From the NCBI GenBank assembly GCA_016218565.1, contig JACRDM010000013.1, forward strand, positions 1 through 34,453: a DNA stretch of 34,453 bases. Direction: 5' to 3'. The DNA comes from Elusimicrobiota bacterium. Lineage in GTDB: Bacteria > CAYTYR01 > UBA6262. A program made the translations under genes and the position numbers. Below are positions 17,986-27,936 of this stretch, in pieces; within the stretch, counting starts at the first letter, position 1; the number at the start of each line of letters is the position of its first letter. Under the pieces are notes generated by a model, which was not told where the DNA came from, did no database searches, and worked only from the letters and a program-made list of their open reading frames with translations.

Positions 17986-19865
17986 TAAGCTAGACCCCTA
18001 ACCGGGTTTATCTTTACCTCTTCTTTCGCCGGATTAGCGCCGTTCACCGGCGGTAATTTCTTACCGCTGAGAATAAGCTCTACCTCATCGCCGACCAATA
18101 CTTCTCTTTCGATAAGTTTGGCGGCCAGCAAGTTCAACTTATCAATATTATCTTTTAGCAGTTTCTGGGCCCTGACCAAAGCCTGGTCAATGATCCCTTT
18201 TTCTTCAAAATCGATCATTTCCGCGGTTTTTTCGCTGTAGGCTTTTTCCCGGGCGATGTCTCTTCCCAGGAAAATTTCTTCAGCTGGTTTTTGCAAGGTC
18301 AGCGGCCCGAGTTTCGCGCTCATGCCATATTCTCTGACCATTTTACGGGCTAATTCCGTAGCCTTGGATAGATCATTGTGCGCCCCAGTGGTTACTTCAT
18401 TAAAAATCAGCTCTTCAGCAACCCGGCCGCCCAGCAATACTGAGAGCCGGTCCAAGATCTCTCCCTTCGTGGTTAAATAACGGTCCTCTAAAGGTAACTG
18501 CAGAGTATACCCCAGAGCCGGACCACGAGGAATAATAGACACCTTATGCACCGGATCAGTCCCGGGAATAAGCTTGGCAATAAGGGCATGCCCGCTTTCA
18601 TGATAGGCGATAATCTTCTTTTCGCGATCGCTGATCAAGCGGCTCTTACGCTGCGGACCGGCAATTACGCGGTCAATAGCTTCTTCCAAATCTTCCATTT
18701 CTACTGCTTCTTTTTCTTTGCGCGCCGCTAATAAGGCAGCTTCATTAACTAAGTTGGCTAAATCCGCCCCGACAAATCCGGGAGTGCGCCGGGCAATAAC
18801 ATTCAAATCGGTTTCCTTGGCTAATTTCACGGTGCGGGTATGCACTGCTAATATCTCCTCCCGGCCTTTCAGATCGGGACTGGCCACAGAAATATGACGG
18901 TCAAAACGACCTGGTCGGAGCAGCGCCGGGTCTAACACATCCGGCCGGTTCGTGGCCGCGATCAAGATGACCCCTTCTTTAGTATCAAACCCATCCATCT
19001 CTACCAACAACTGGTTGAGGGTCTGCTCCCGTTCATCATGCCCCCCGCCGATACCAGCGCCGCGGTGACGGCCCACGGCATCTAATTCATCGATGAATAA
19101 CAGGCAGGGAGCGCTGCGCTTGCCCTGTTCGAATAAATCCCGTACCCGGGAAGCGCCAACGCCAACAAACATTTCCACGAACTCGCTGCCGCTGGAGGAA
19201 AAAAACGGTACGCCAGCCTCACCGGCTACGGCTTTAGCTAACAGGGTTTTGCCTGTGCCCGGGGACCCGTATAATAAAACGCCCTTGGGGATCTTTCCAC
19301 CCAGCCGCTGGAACTTTTTAGGGCTTTTTAAAAAAGCAATGATTTCCTGTAATTCTTCTTTCACCTCGTCTATCCCGGCTACATCTTTAAAGGTTATCTT
19401 TTGTTTTCCGGCGCTGGTTTGCAAGCGCGCTTTACTACGGCCAAAAGACATCGCCTGTTTGCCCCCAGCTTGCATCTGTTTCATCATAAACAGCCAGAAA
19501 GCTATTATAAGAATGAACGGGCCAAAAGACCAGATAAAATTATTAAAGTAAACCCACCAGGTCTTTTCCGTTTCACCGCTAAAAGTCACGCCGTGCGCTT
19601 CTAAATCCCTGACCAGGTCAGGATCATTGACTGGAGTGGTACGGAATGCGGATTCTTTTTTCTCTTCATCATAGTATTTACCGGAGAGGCTATTATTCTT
19701 ATTGTCAATGACGACCTTGATCACCCGGTCAATCTTGATCATCTGTTTAAACGCGCTATAGGGCAGATCAGTAACTTGTTGTTTCTTGCCCAATTGTTGT
19801 GATAAGGCGGTAAGCCCGATGATCAATAATACCCAAAAAGATAAGCCCTTCATAAAATTCTTCAA
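17985..19865 (-). CDS. ftsH: ATP-dependent zinc metalloprotease FtsH
   Basis: [29 protein letters not shown] region, HESGH zinc-binding motif. Confidence 0.97.
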   Translation of the reverse strand: MKNFMKGLSFWVLLIIGLTALSQQLGKKQQVTDLPYSAFKQMIKIDRVIKVVIDNKNNSLSGKYYDEEKKESAFRTTPVNDPDLVRDLEAHGVTFSGETEKTWWVYFNNFIWSFGPFILIIAFWLFMMKQMQAGGKQAMSFGRSKARLQTSAGKQKITFKDVAGIDEVKEELQEIIAFLKSPKKFQRLGGKIPKGVLLYGSPGTGKTLLAKAVAGEAGVPFFSSSGSEFVEMFVGVGASRVRDLFEQGKRSAPCLLFIDELDAVGRHRGAGIGGGHDEREQTLNQLLVEMDGFDTKEGVILIAATNRPDVLDPALLRPGRFDRHISVASPDLKGREEILAVHTRTVKLAKETDLNVIARRTPGFVGADLANLVNEAALLAARKEKEAVEMEDLEEAIDRVIAGPQRKSRLISDREKKIIAYHESGHALIAKLIPGTDPVHKVSIIPRGPALGYTLQLPLEDRYLTTKGEILDRLSVLLGGRVAEELIFNEVTTGAHNDLSKATELARKMVREYGMSAKLGPLTLQKPAEEIFLGRDIAREKAYSEKTAEMIDFEEKGIIDQALVRAQKLLKDNIDKLNLLAAKLIEREVLVGDEVELILSGKKLPPVNGANPAKEEVKINPVRGLA

Positions 19866-19866
19866 T

Positions 19867-21258
19867 TTAAGACACCTCTATTTCTAAGATAGTTTTGGTC
19901 TGCCTGGTAACTTTAACCCGGTTATCAATTCGCCCCAAGGTACACATACTGACCATCCCTTTTTCATCCACAATCATTGGTACCTGATTACGCTCGCCGG
20001 GAGCGATTTTTTGCTCGATAAAATAGTCTTTCAATTTTTTTGTTCCAGCCAGGCCAAATGGCTGGAAACGATCTCCCGGCCGGCGGGTACGCAGGCATAA
20101 TTGCCCGCTAATAGCTGCCGCATCCAGGAAAGTCAGGCGTTTACTTTTGCGGAGCGTGAATCCGGTTGTTTTCTGATAGCTGCGGATAACCACCTGCAAG
20201 CCCAGATCAGGTATCCGGGTCACTCCCGGCGCTGACAAAGCCCACATGGCAGCGCGGTTAGCCTTCTTTATCTGGGCGCCAGTTGAAAAAATGAGTTTAC
20301 TATATTCCCGCCGGCACCACAGGTCATCACCCAGCGGCAACTGTTTAACCGGGCCTGTAGCACCGGCCAAATTCAGGATCTTTTCCACCTGTTCAAAAGG
20401 CAGCGGAGCAATAAGCCTAACCAAGCGGCGCTGTAACCAAACCGGCCGCTGCAAAAACCGCTTAATATTCAAGACCGTTGCTCCGGCTTTTTGTTCCAGA
20501 CATTTTGCTTTTTCCTGCCTAGCCTGCTGCTGTAAAAAATTATCTTCTTCTCTTTCTAAAGCGCTTAGCTGCAGAAGATGTTGATAGATTTGCGGATTAT
20601 AGCGCCTGACTAATTCCGGTAATAATTTAAGCCTGATCCGGTTGCGCAGGTAATTGGTTTTCAGGTTTGAAGAATCGGTCCGGAAAAGCAACTTGTTTTG
20701 TTTGGCAAAGAGCTCAATATCTTTCCGCCAGATGGATAACAAGGGACGTACGATTTTGCCCCGTGCTACCGGCATTCCGGCTAATCCTGTTTTTCCAGCG
20801 CCCCGCAACAAGAACAGCAGGACTGTTTCTACCTGGTCATTGGCATTATGAGCCATGGCGATCTTTTCGGCCTTGATTGCGGCTGCGGTTTTTTCCAAAA
20901 AATCATAGCGCAACAGTCGTGCGGCTTCTTCAATTGACCATCCCTGCTGACGGGCATATTTCCTGACCTCCTGTTTTTGCCGATGGAAGCAAACTTCATA
21001 TTTCCCGGCCAACTGCCGGACAAAAGCTTCATCTTGATCAGATTCCTTACCGCGCAGGGAATGATTGAAATGAGCCACCTGGAGAGTCCAGTGGTATTTT
21101 GGCCTGAGTATCCAGAGCAGATGGAATAATAAAACCGAGTCAACGCCCCCTGATACTGGCACCAGGACCGTCTCACCTGCTTTTAAAAGACCATTCTTTA
21201 TAATCGCTTTTTCCACTTGATTCAGTAGCATAAATCTTATTTTACCACCAACTATCAA
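19867..21258 (-). CDS. tilS: tRNA(Ile)-lysidine synthetase
   Basis: VPVSGGVDSVLLFHLL PP-loop, VAHFNHSLRGKESDQDE, AHNANDQVETVLLFLLRGAG. Confidence 0.93.
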   Translation of the reverse strand: MIVGGKIRFMLLNQVEKAIIKNGLLKAGETVLVPVSGGVDSVLLFHLLWILRPKYHWTLQVAHFNHSLRGKESDQDEAFVRQLAGKYEVCFHRQKQEVRKYARQQGWSIEEAARLLRYDFLEKTAAAIKAEKIAMAHNANDQVETVLLFLLRGAGKTGLAGMPVARGKIVRPLLSIWRKDIELFAKQNKLLFRTDSSNLKTNYLRNRIRLKLLPELVRRYNPQIYQHLLQLSALEREEDNFLQQQARQEKAKCLEQKAGATVLNIKRFLQRPVWLQRRLVRLIAPLPFEQVEKILNLAGATGPVKQLPLGDDLWCRREYSKLIFSTGAQIKKANRAAMWALSAPGVTRIPDLGLQVVIRSYQKTTGFTLRKSKRLTFLDAAAISGQLCLRTRRPGDRFQPFGLAGTKKLKDYFIEQKIAPGERNQVPMIVDEKGMVSMCTLGRIDNRVKVTRQTKTILEIEVS

Positions 21259-21283
21259 CTATGAACTATCAACTGTATTTATA

Positions 21284-21356
21284 TAGCTGGGGCGAGAGTT
21301 GAACTCGCGACCAACGGCTTATGAGTCCGCTGCTCTACCAACTGAGCTACCCAGCC
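21284..21356 (-). tRNA. tRNA with CAU anticodon, most likely elongator tRNA-Met (tRNA-Ile2 not excluded)
   Basis: Cloverleaf by eye: GGCTGGG TA GCTC AGTTGGTA GAGC A GCGGA CTCATAA GCCGT TGGTC GCGAG TTCAACT CTCGC CCCAGCT A; CCA not encoded. Confidence 0.9.
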
Positions 21357-21469
21357 TAAGTATAGAGCTTCACAAAATCGTTCAGCTCTTGATTGCCAGA
21401 GATTTAATATAGATTCCGGAGATTATTACCGCCTGAAACAGAATTTTGTAAAGAGCTCCGGATTAAAAT

Positions 21470-21497
21470 AAGGAAGGCAAAAAGGGCCGCCTTCCTT
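21470..21497 (-). terminator. Candidate terminator hairpin after the T2SS/PilZ operon
   Basis: AAGGAAGGC-N10-GCCTTCCTT perfect 9-bp stem, followed by ATTTTAA on the minus strand. Confidence 0.55.
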
Positions 21498-21560
21498 CAG
21501 GTACCTATTTTAGCAAAGTTTTTGCCCTAAGGCAAGAGGTTTTTAACCTAAATTTGGGGG

Positions 21561-21944
21561 TTAAACAATTTCACTCTGATTCCTAACCTCAATCATGATG
21601 AAACTGCGCAAGGCAGTGAGGTCATACGGATTCAACTGGCCAAAAGCTAATCCTATCAAATAACACCGCTCCACCGGGTACAAGGCGCACCAGATCACTT
21701 TGACCGTAGAACAGATAAAAATATTCAACAATCCTGGCAGTTTAAAGGTGATGGAAAGCTCTGAACCGTCATTAAAACTGACCGGTGATTTGAGACAGCA
21801 TCCGCCTTCGCTCAGGTTCACAAAAAAACACCTCTCAGAATGCATCAGGCTGTCAGTACTTTTACCGGCGAGTTGTGCTGGTCCTTCATATTTGATACGC
21901 GGGGCACTGCGGCGGTCAGGGCCGGTATATGTCTCGCTGGCCAT
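21561..21944 (-). CDS. PilZ-domain protein
   Basis: RRSAPR (RxxxR) and NLSEGG (N/DxSxxG) motifs with PilZ-like spacing. Confidence 0.83.
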   Translation of the reverse strand: MASETYTGPDRRSAPRIKYEGPAQLAGKSTDSLMHSERCFFVNLSEGGCCLKSPVSFNDGSELSITFKLPGLLNIFICSTVKVIWCALYPVERCYLIGLAFGQLNPYDLTALRSFIMIEVRNQSEIV

Positions 21945-21949
21945 AGGTG

Positions 21950-23191
21950 TTATCTCCTTATCAGCAAGGCCACTACTGTGACCATATTCCTGTAATCAGT
22001 TGCTTTATCATACCCGAAACCAACCATAAAATACAACCAGTTTATTTGCCAACCACCGGTATAATGCCACCGACTGTCTAATTTCTTCACCCGCGTCGGC
22101 TCATAGTAGGTACCGGCCCGCCAGTTTATTTGCAGATCTTGTCTGATACTCCAGAGATAATTACCTCCGATATGCAGGTCATAGACCCCTTTATCCTTGA
22201 ATTCATATTTTTCTATACCAGAAACCAAACCAGAGCCCACCAGGACGGTATTATCCTGCTTACCCAGATAATTAGTATCCAAGCCAATGTTGCTTTCTGG
22301 CGCATATTCATAATTAACTCCGATTCCTAACCTAAGAGGTAAACTTACATTACGGTACCATTTTATTCCAGTATCAGTTTTGGTAGCTGCGGTCGCAAAT
22401 TGCTTTTCTGCAAAATTAAAGGTGTGGTTAGGTTTGAAAACAGCTCCATAGGATAATTTATCACTACTTCTATAAAGCACTCCAAAATCGATAGTCGTGC
22501 CGCTTACTTTCTGCTCATCATCGATAGCAACATCATCAAGATGGATTATATTTGACGGATTGCTAAGGTAATAAACATCCAGCGGATATTTCATACGAAT
22601 ACTTTCTGCTACGCTATAAACATTGATATTAGCTCCCAAAGCCAAGTTACTCGCGACTTGCCATGAAATAGGGATTGAAAACGAGGTTATTTCCATTTTG
22701 AGCTGATATTTTTCCAAAGTAGTAGCTGGTCTCCTGATATTGGTATATCCGCTTATACTGCTATCAGGAGAGACTAAACCACTGAAATTCTGTTCTGCCG
22801 CATAAGGGACGTCATATACCACCCCCAGGGCAATATTAAAACAAGAACTCGCCCGGTGCGTGCGCCCGACCAGACCAGCAAAAAAATAGCTGAGCGGAAA
22901 GCTGTCCTTAGCGCCATTTTGGTCAAAATCAGTTGGCGCATTATTCAGCTCGCTCTTGGCCAGACCGGCATCCAGCGCGGCCGGAGAAAAGATCAACCCT
23001 GCCGGATTGTAATTAACCGCGTTCAGGTCATTCGACTTGGCCAAATAGGCGCCAGCCAGTCCGACAATCCTGTGGTCGCCAATGACATAACCGCCATAAC
23101 CATTGTAATTTTCCAAGGCTGTGCCCTGCCCCACGCCACCCAAGACTAAAACCAGTACAGCCATTCCCCCTGTTTTTAAAGGCTTTCTCAT
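21950..23191 (-). CDS. OMPP1/FadL-like outer membrane beta-barrel protein
   Basis: Signal peptide; GLAGAYLAKSNDLNAVNYNPAGL; repeated amphipathic strands; overlaps the secretin gene by 4 nt. Confidence 0.72.
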   Translation of the reverse strand: MRKPLKTGGMAVLVLVLGGVGQGTALENYNGYGGYVIGDHRIVGLAGAYLAKSNDLNAVNYNPAGLIFSPAALDAGLAKSELNNAPTDFDQNGAKDSFPLSYFFAGLVGRTHRASSCFNIALGVVYDVPYAAEQNFSGLVSPDSSISGYTNIRRPATTLEKYQLKMEITSFSIPISWQVASNLALGANINVYSVAESIRMKYPLDVYYLSNPSNIIHLDDVAIDDEQKVSGTTIDFGVLYRSSDKLSYGAVFKPNHTFNFAEKQFATAATKTDTGIKWYRNVSLPLRLGIGVNYEYAPESNIGLDTNYLGKQDNTVLVGSGLVSGIEKYEFKDKGVYDLHIGGNYLWSIRQDLQINWRAGTYYEPTRVKKLDSRWHYTGGWQINWLYFMVGFGYDKATDYRNMVTVVALLIRR

Positions 23192-25344
23192 TTTTTACCT
23201 TCTTTGTCAGTTTGCATCCTGGACTTAGCCTTTTTTATGTATTTTTCCGCTTTTACCGCTAATCTATCCTTAGGATTGATCTCTATCGCTTTTTCCCACT
23301 TATCAATCGCCCCCTGATAATCTTTCTTTTTATAGGCGAGCAATCCTTCCTGATAATATTCTTTGGCCGTTAACCGGTACGGGGTTGTTTTGATACTGAT
23401 CTGGCTCTCCTGCTCTTTAGTCATTTCTTCAGCTTCGGCTGAGGAAGTAACCACATACGGGGTAATAAATACCATTAATTCTGTTTTTTCCTTGGTCATT
23501 CCTTGTTTCTTGAACAACCAACCGAGAATCGGAATATCTCCCAACAAAGGGATTTTGCTGTCAGAAAATGAATCATCGTCTTTGATCAGTCCGCCGATCA
23601 CCACGGTTTGCCCATCTTGAACTACCACTTTTGTTTTGGCTTCACGATCAGCCAGTATAGGCGCATTCAGTTCGGCATTCGTGCCTAAGATCTTTTTGAT
23701 ACTAAGACTCACCTCTAAGGCCACGTCTTTTGCCGTATTTATACGCGGCGTAACCTTTAGCTCTATGGATATATTTTTGTAGTCATAAGTTTTTACGGTT
23801 TGCGTTTGCCCGGCTTCATCCCGGACAAAATGAACTTCTTTCAAAATAGGGACTTCTTCTCCTACTTTGATGGTTGCTTCCTGATTATTACTGGCCAGCA
23901 CATGCGGCGTGGAAAGAATATTCACCTTTTGATCCGTAGCTAACGCCTGCAATAAAGCCGAGAGAGAATTATCACTTTTCAGCACAGAATACTTGAGCCC
24001 GTCACCGATAAAATTACCCACCCCAAAACTTTGCTGCAAGGTCCCGGACATCTCTGGATTGTTCTTTCCCCAACCCTGATTATAGGACCATTCGATACCA
24101 AGTTTATTCTCTTTGGTCAGGCTTACTTCGACTAGCAAAGCTTTTATGAGCACTTGCGCGGTCCGTACATCCAACTGCTCAATAATACGCTGAATCCGAG
24201 GATAATTCTGGTTTGCCGTGGTAATGATCAGGCTATTGGTACGGTCGTCAATAACCACATTAAACCCGCCGTCGATCACAGAACTAGCTCCCGGTTTAAG
24301 CAGATCATTAAGTATTTTAGCAATGTCGGCGGCTTTGGAATTCTGCAGGGAAAATACCTTGGTATTATCATTTGCCATAGCTGTTTCCCGGTCCAATTTA
24401 AGAGCCAGATCCTTGACCACCGCCAGATTATTTTGCGTAGTTATCACGATGAGAGCGTGCAGACGATTATCCGGAATGACCTCCAGGTAATTCACGATAC
24501 GGGGCTTCGCGGTCAATAAGATCGCTTTAATTTTAGCCGCTAACGCGTTTTCCTCGCTATTTTGTAAACTGATAATTTCGATCCTGATCTCATCGCCATA
24601 TATTGACACATCGATATTCTCCAAAACCTTAATGATCTTCTTAATGTTGGAGCCAACATCCGTTAAAATAAGAGAATTAGTTCGTTCATCAACAACCACA
24701 TTGCCGTTGCGCGAAATGAGCGGCTGCAGGTCATTTTTCACTTCATTGGCGACAATATATTTCAAAGGTATGATCTGGGTAACGACCCGGTCATCGCCCA
24801 CTTGTGTTGACTGCGTCGTCCTGATCTCGATGCTCTTCTGGGTCGCTTCGGTTTGGGTCACTACTTTCACTATGTTCCCATAACGGACCATGGTCAATCC
24901 TTTTATCTCCAATATTGACTGCAGCATATCCATGGCTTCGTCCACCGGAATGCGCTTATTACTGATCACCGTCACGTTACCCCGCACATTATCACCCAAA
25001 ATAAAAGTAAGCCCGGTCACATCATTAAAAAACTTCAAGACCAGGCTGATCTCCGTATTCTGAAAATTCAGGGCAATGAGTGGTGATTTTTTTTCTTCCG
25101 TAGGTGATTCGGGAGCAGGTACCGGGGCCGCGGGACTAACCAGTGGCTGGGCCTCTAGCGGCTCCGGCGGTACTAAGTCAACCGCCGCCATTGGCTTTTG
25201 GTCAGGAGTCTGGTCAGCCGTCAGTGGCGCCACCATCAGGTTTAAATCAGGATTGTTTTCTTCTGTCGCTAAGGGCCGGAGCAGAACTAGAACAGCACCA
25301 ATAGCTGCCGTAGTCATTATTGTCATCCTCTTAAATGATCTCAA
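23188..25344 (-). CDS. gspD: Type II secretion/type IV pilus secretin (GspD/PilQ family) with C-terminal TPR extension
   Basis: IALNFQNTEISLVLKFFNDVTG, VDERTNSLILTD repeats, VVIGGLIKDDDSFSDSKIPLLGDIPILGWLFKKQG, ELMVFITPYVV; C-terminal YYQEGLLAYKKKDYQGAIDKWEKAIEINPKD. Confidence 0.93.
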   Translation of the reverse strand: MRSFKRMTIMTTAAIGAVLVLLRPLATEENNPDLNLMVAPLTADQTPDQKPMAAVDLVPPEPLEAQPLVSPAAPVPAPESPTEEKKSPLIALNFQNTEISLVLKFFNDVTGLTFILGDNVRGNVTVISNKRIPVDEAMDMLQSILEIKGLTMVRYGNIVKVVTQTEATQKSIEIRTTQSTQVGDDRVVTQIIPLKYIVANEVKNDLQPLISRNGNVVVDERTNSLILTDVGSNIKKIIKVLENIDVSIYGDEIRIEIISLQNSEENALAAKIKAILLTAKPRIVNYLEVIPDNRLHALIVITTQNNLAVVKDLALKLDRETAMANDNTKVFSLQNSKAADIAKILNDLLKPGASSVIDGGFNVVIDDRTNSLIITTANQNYPRIQRIIEQLDVRTAQVLIKALLVEVSLTKENKLGIEWSYNQGWGKNNPEMSGTLQQSFGVGNFIGDGLKYSVLKSDNSLSALLQALATDQKVNILSTPHVLASNNQEATIKVGEEVPILKEVHFVRDEAGQTQTVKTYDYKNISIELKVTPRINTAKDVALEVSLSIKKILGTNAELNAPILADREAKTKVVVQDGQTVVIGGLIKDDDSFSDSKIPLLGDIPILGWLFKKQGMTKEKTELMVFITPYVVTSSAEAEEMTKEQESQISIKTTPYRLTAKEYYQEGLLAYKKKDYQGAIDKWEKAIEINPKDRLAVKAEKYIKKAKSRMQTDKEGKK

Positions 25345-25366
25345 TATTTCCTCCTAGGCATATGGT

Positions 25367-25837
25367 TTACCGTATGGTTCTTATCTTTAACGTTATCTGG
25401 AACTGGCCTTCGTAATCAAGATCCACTATTTGCGCTTTTTCGTCGAGGCTGATAATCTTTGCCCCAGCCAGCTCATCGCCTATTTTATAACTGCCTCCGC
25501 TCCCGTTCCTTTGGTCGGTGATCAAGGCCGCAGTATTAGCACCGTCAAAAACAACGCCGCTCAATAAAAAGTTCTGCGACAGTTCTGTTTTTTTGTTCTC
25601 TAGCCGCCGCTGTTCTTCTATCTTCCGGCGCTCTTCTTCGATCTTTTTCTGTTCCGCCAGCGTTTTCTTTTCCAGATTTTCTTCATTGACCGGTTTAACG
25701 ATATTTACTTTCCAGAGAGGCTTAAATATATTCCTCTGTTCGATTATACCATAAAAGGAGTATGGCTGGCCATAAAGAACAGTGGCCGCGCCGAGAAAAA
25801 TTATAAAAATCAAGACTAAACACCGGTAGGCATACAT
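25367..25837 (-). CDS. GspC/PilP-like inner-membrane secretion component
   Basis: N-terminal TM helix, YGIIEQRNIFKPLWK, charged coiled coil, LLSGVVFDGANTAALITDQRNGSGGSYKIGDEL. Confidence 0.6.
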   Translation of the reverse strand: MYAYRCLVLIFIIFLGAATVLYGQPYSFYGIIEQRNIFKPLWKVNIVKPVNEENLEKKTLAEQKKIEEERRKIEEQRRLENKKTELSQNFLLSGVVFDGANTAALITDQRNGSGGSYKIGDELAGAKIISLDEKAQIVDLDYEGQFQITLKIRTIR

Positions 25838-25846
25838 TCGGTCACC

Positions 25847-26377
25847 CTATTTTTCTATATACATGGTTGAAGCTACAACCTGAATCTTCAGCGGATCCGG
25901 ATTATCCATGCTATTGTTCACCTGCAGACTTTCGATCCGCAGCAGATTGCGCCCGCTAGCCAGTTCGTACAAAAACCTGGTCAAACCGCTAATATCAGCC
26001 TCCATGTTTATCTGCGCTTCTAGCCGTTGGTACCCTTCAGCCTGCTTGACTGGCAAAGGAGTAATACTACTGATCTTCCTGATCCCGGTACCCCGGGCAA
26101 TTTTTTCGATCTTAATGATGAAGCGGGAAGCATATTCATCAATGGCTCCTTGAGCCGGCAGTAGTTTTCTCAGACGGGAGTAATCATTGTCCAAACTTTC
26201 TTTCTGCGCCAGGAGCCCTTTGCTACTGCGCAAAAGCTGTTGTTTTGACCTGAGAGTAGTATCTATCCTCTGAAAGCATTTGAAATACTGATCCACGGCA
26301 AAAACATACAGCATGGCAATCCCTATCAGGACCACGCAGGACCAGAGGATAATTTTTTCCCGTTTTTGCAGGATCAT
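25847..26377 (-). CDS. PilO/GspM-like protein
   Basis: Single N-terminal TM, coiled coil, LEAQINMEADISGLTRFLYELASGRNLLRIESLQV. Confidence 0.72.
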   Translation of the reverse strand: MILQKREKIILWSCVVLIGIAMLYVFAVDQYFKCFQRIDTTLRSKQQLLRSSKGLLAQKESLDNDYSRLRKLLPAQGAIDEYASRFIIKIEKIARGTGIRKISSITPLPVKQAEGYQRLEAQINMEADISGLTRFLYELASGRNLLRIESLQVNNSMDNPDPLKIQVVASTMYIEK

Positions 26378-27936
26378 TCGGCTAGTGTATCCTTTAATTG
26401 GCAGTCTATTATAAATTCTATCAGGCTTTGATTACCATACTGCGCTGCCCTTGATTCCTTCATGGCTACTTTAGCAAAATAGCGGGTTTGATCAAGTTGC
26501 AAAATAAATTTGGTAACTGTCTCATAAGATCTGGTTTGGCCGCGGATAACCACCTGGCCGTGAGAATCATAGACTAAATGATCGACATATATTTCCGGCG
26601 GCGCCGCCAGGGAAATCTGCCTTAACCCTGCCAGTACTTGAGTACGGTCAGCCAGCCAGCCGCTGTAGAGTTCGTTTTTTTTCTGCAAATACCTGGCTAG
26701 TTCAACCTCATTCTTTGAAGCTGCCAATTCTAGATCGATCTCCTTAATCTGTCTTTTCTTGCTAACCAGGTTCAAGTAACTTGTCCCAGCCATATAAAGC
26801 AAAGACCCTCCGGCTATCACGGTCAAAAAAAGCATCAATTTCTTTTGTTTGGCAACAATCCTGCTGTCAAGTATCTCTGGCGGCAATAGATTTATACCTG
26901 CTAGGACTTTCTCGGTCCCCTGGTCCGCCAGGCCCAAAGCCACTGGAAATGAAGTTTCGTTTTCCAGCCAGGGTTCATCCTGGCTTTCCTGCGCTCCTGG
27001 TTCTGAACCTAAAAAACCTACCGGGATATTCAACTTTTGCTCCAGGAACTCTTTCAAGCCCGGTAGTTTGCTTCCGCCGCCGCTTAACAACAGTCTGGCT
27101 ATCTCCTTTTTTTTGTTTTCCAGACGGAAAGAGTCCAGTGACTGATTGATTTCATGCAGCAGTTTTTCTCCCCAGCTCTTACCTACTTCCCGTAGTTCCG
27201 GTTTATCAAAAACCGGCTCTTCCCTTTTCAACCGCTCACTTTCCTGCGGATCAACCACCAGGACCTTTTGCAGCATCTGGCTCAGAGTTGCCCCGCCGAT
27301 CGGCGCGCTACGGGAAAATTTCAAGGCTCCCCCGCTGATGATATCAATTTCCATAGTATGCGTACCGATCTCGATAATCGCATTTGTTTCCAGGTTATCT
27401 TTAAATAACTGCTTGAACCGGTTATATAATCCAAAAGAACTTAAGCCGATCAGAGCGGCTTTCAGCCCGGCGGCGCCGATTATTTTCAATTGTTCATCGA
27501 TAATATCCCGCCTGACCATAACTACAGCTATGTTACTATAAGTTTTTTCGTCTTCAACTTCCCGGCCTGTGATCTGGCTGGAGATCACTACTTTACCTAA
27601 AGATACCGGGACATGCTTTTCCACTTCAAAAGGAAGCATTTTGTTTATTTCATCTTCGGTGATCGATGGCAGCTTTATGAATTTCACGATCGCGGAATTA
27701 CGATTAATGCTCAGGACTATCCCGGTTTTTATGCCGTATTGCGCTCCGGCAAAGAACTCGTTCAGAAAAGCAACAGTAAAATCCCGGCGTTCCTGCTCAT
27801 TCGGCTGCCTAGCCAGGGGGATCTCTTTCTTAATTGCCTGTAACACGGTCCAGCCCTTAGAAGTTTTCTTCAGCTGAACGATCTTTACTGCCGTCGCGCC
27901 TAGATCTAAACTGGTTACTATCTTAGTCCCAAACAT
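26374..27936 (-). CDS. Fused PilM-PilN (GspL-like) assembly ATPase/membrane protein
   Basis: N-terminal actin-like PilM (TSLDLGATAVKIVQL, LSGGGSKLPGLKEFLEQKLNIPV) followed by TM and PilN-like domain. Confidence 0.83.
   Translation of the reverse strand: MFGTKIVTSLDLGATAVKIVQLKKTSKGWTVLQAIKKEIPLARQPNEQERRDFTVAFLNEFFAGAQYGIKTGIVLSINRNSAIVKFIKLPSITEDEINKMLPFEVEKHVPVSLGKVVISSQITGREVEDEKTYSNIAVVMVRRDIIDEQLKIIGAAGLKAALIGLSSFGLYNRFKQLFKDNLETNAIIEIGTHTMEIDIISGGALKFSRSAPIGGATLSQMLQKVLVVDPQESERLKREEPVFDKPELREVGKSWGEKLLHEINQSLDSFRLENKKKEIARLLLSGGGSKLPGLKEFLEQKLNIPVGFLGSEPGAQESQDEPWLENETSFPVALGLADQGTEKVLAGINLLPPEILDSRIVAKQKKLMLFLTVIAGGSLLYMAGTSYLNLVSKKRQIKEIDLELAASKNEVELARYLQKKNELYSGWLADRTQVLAGLRQISLAAPPEIYVDHLVYDSHGQVVIRGQTRSYETVTKFILQLDQTRYFAKVAMKESRAAQYGNQSLIEFIIDCQLKDTLAE

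Noticed and set aside
21519-21537. TTGCC...GGCAA hairpin as a second terminator
   Set aside because: Short stem; the 21470-21497 hairpin is a better candidate.
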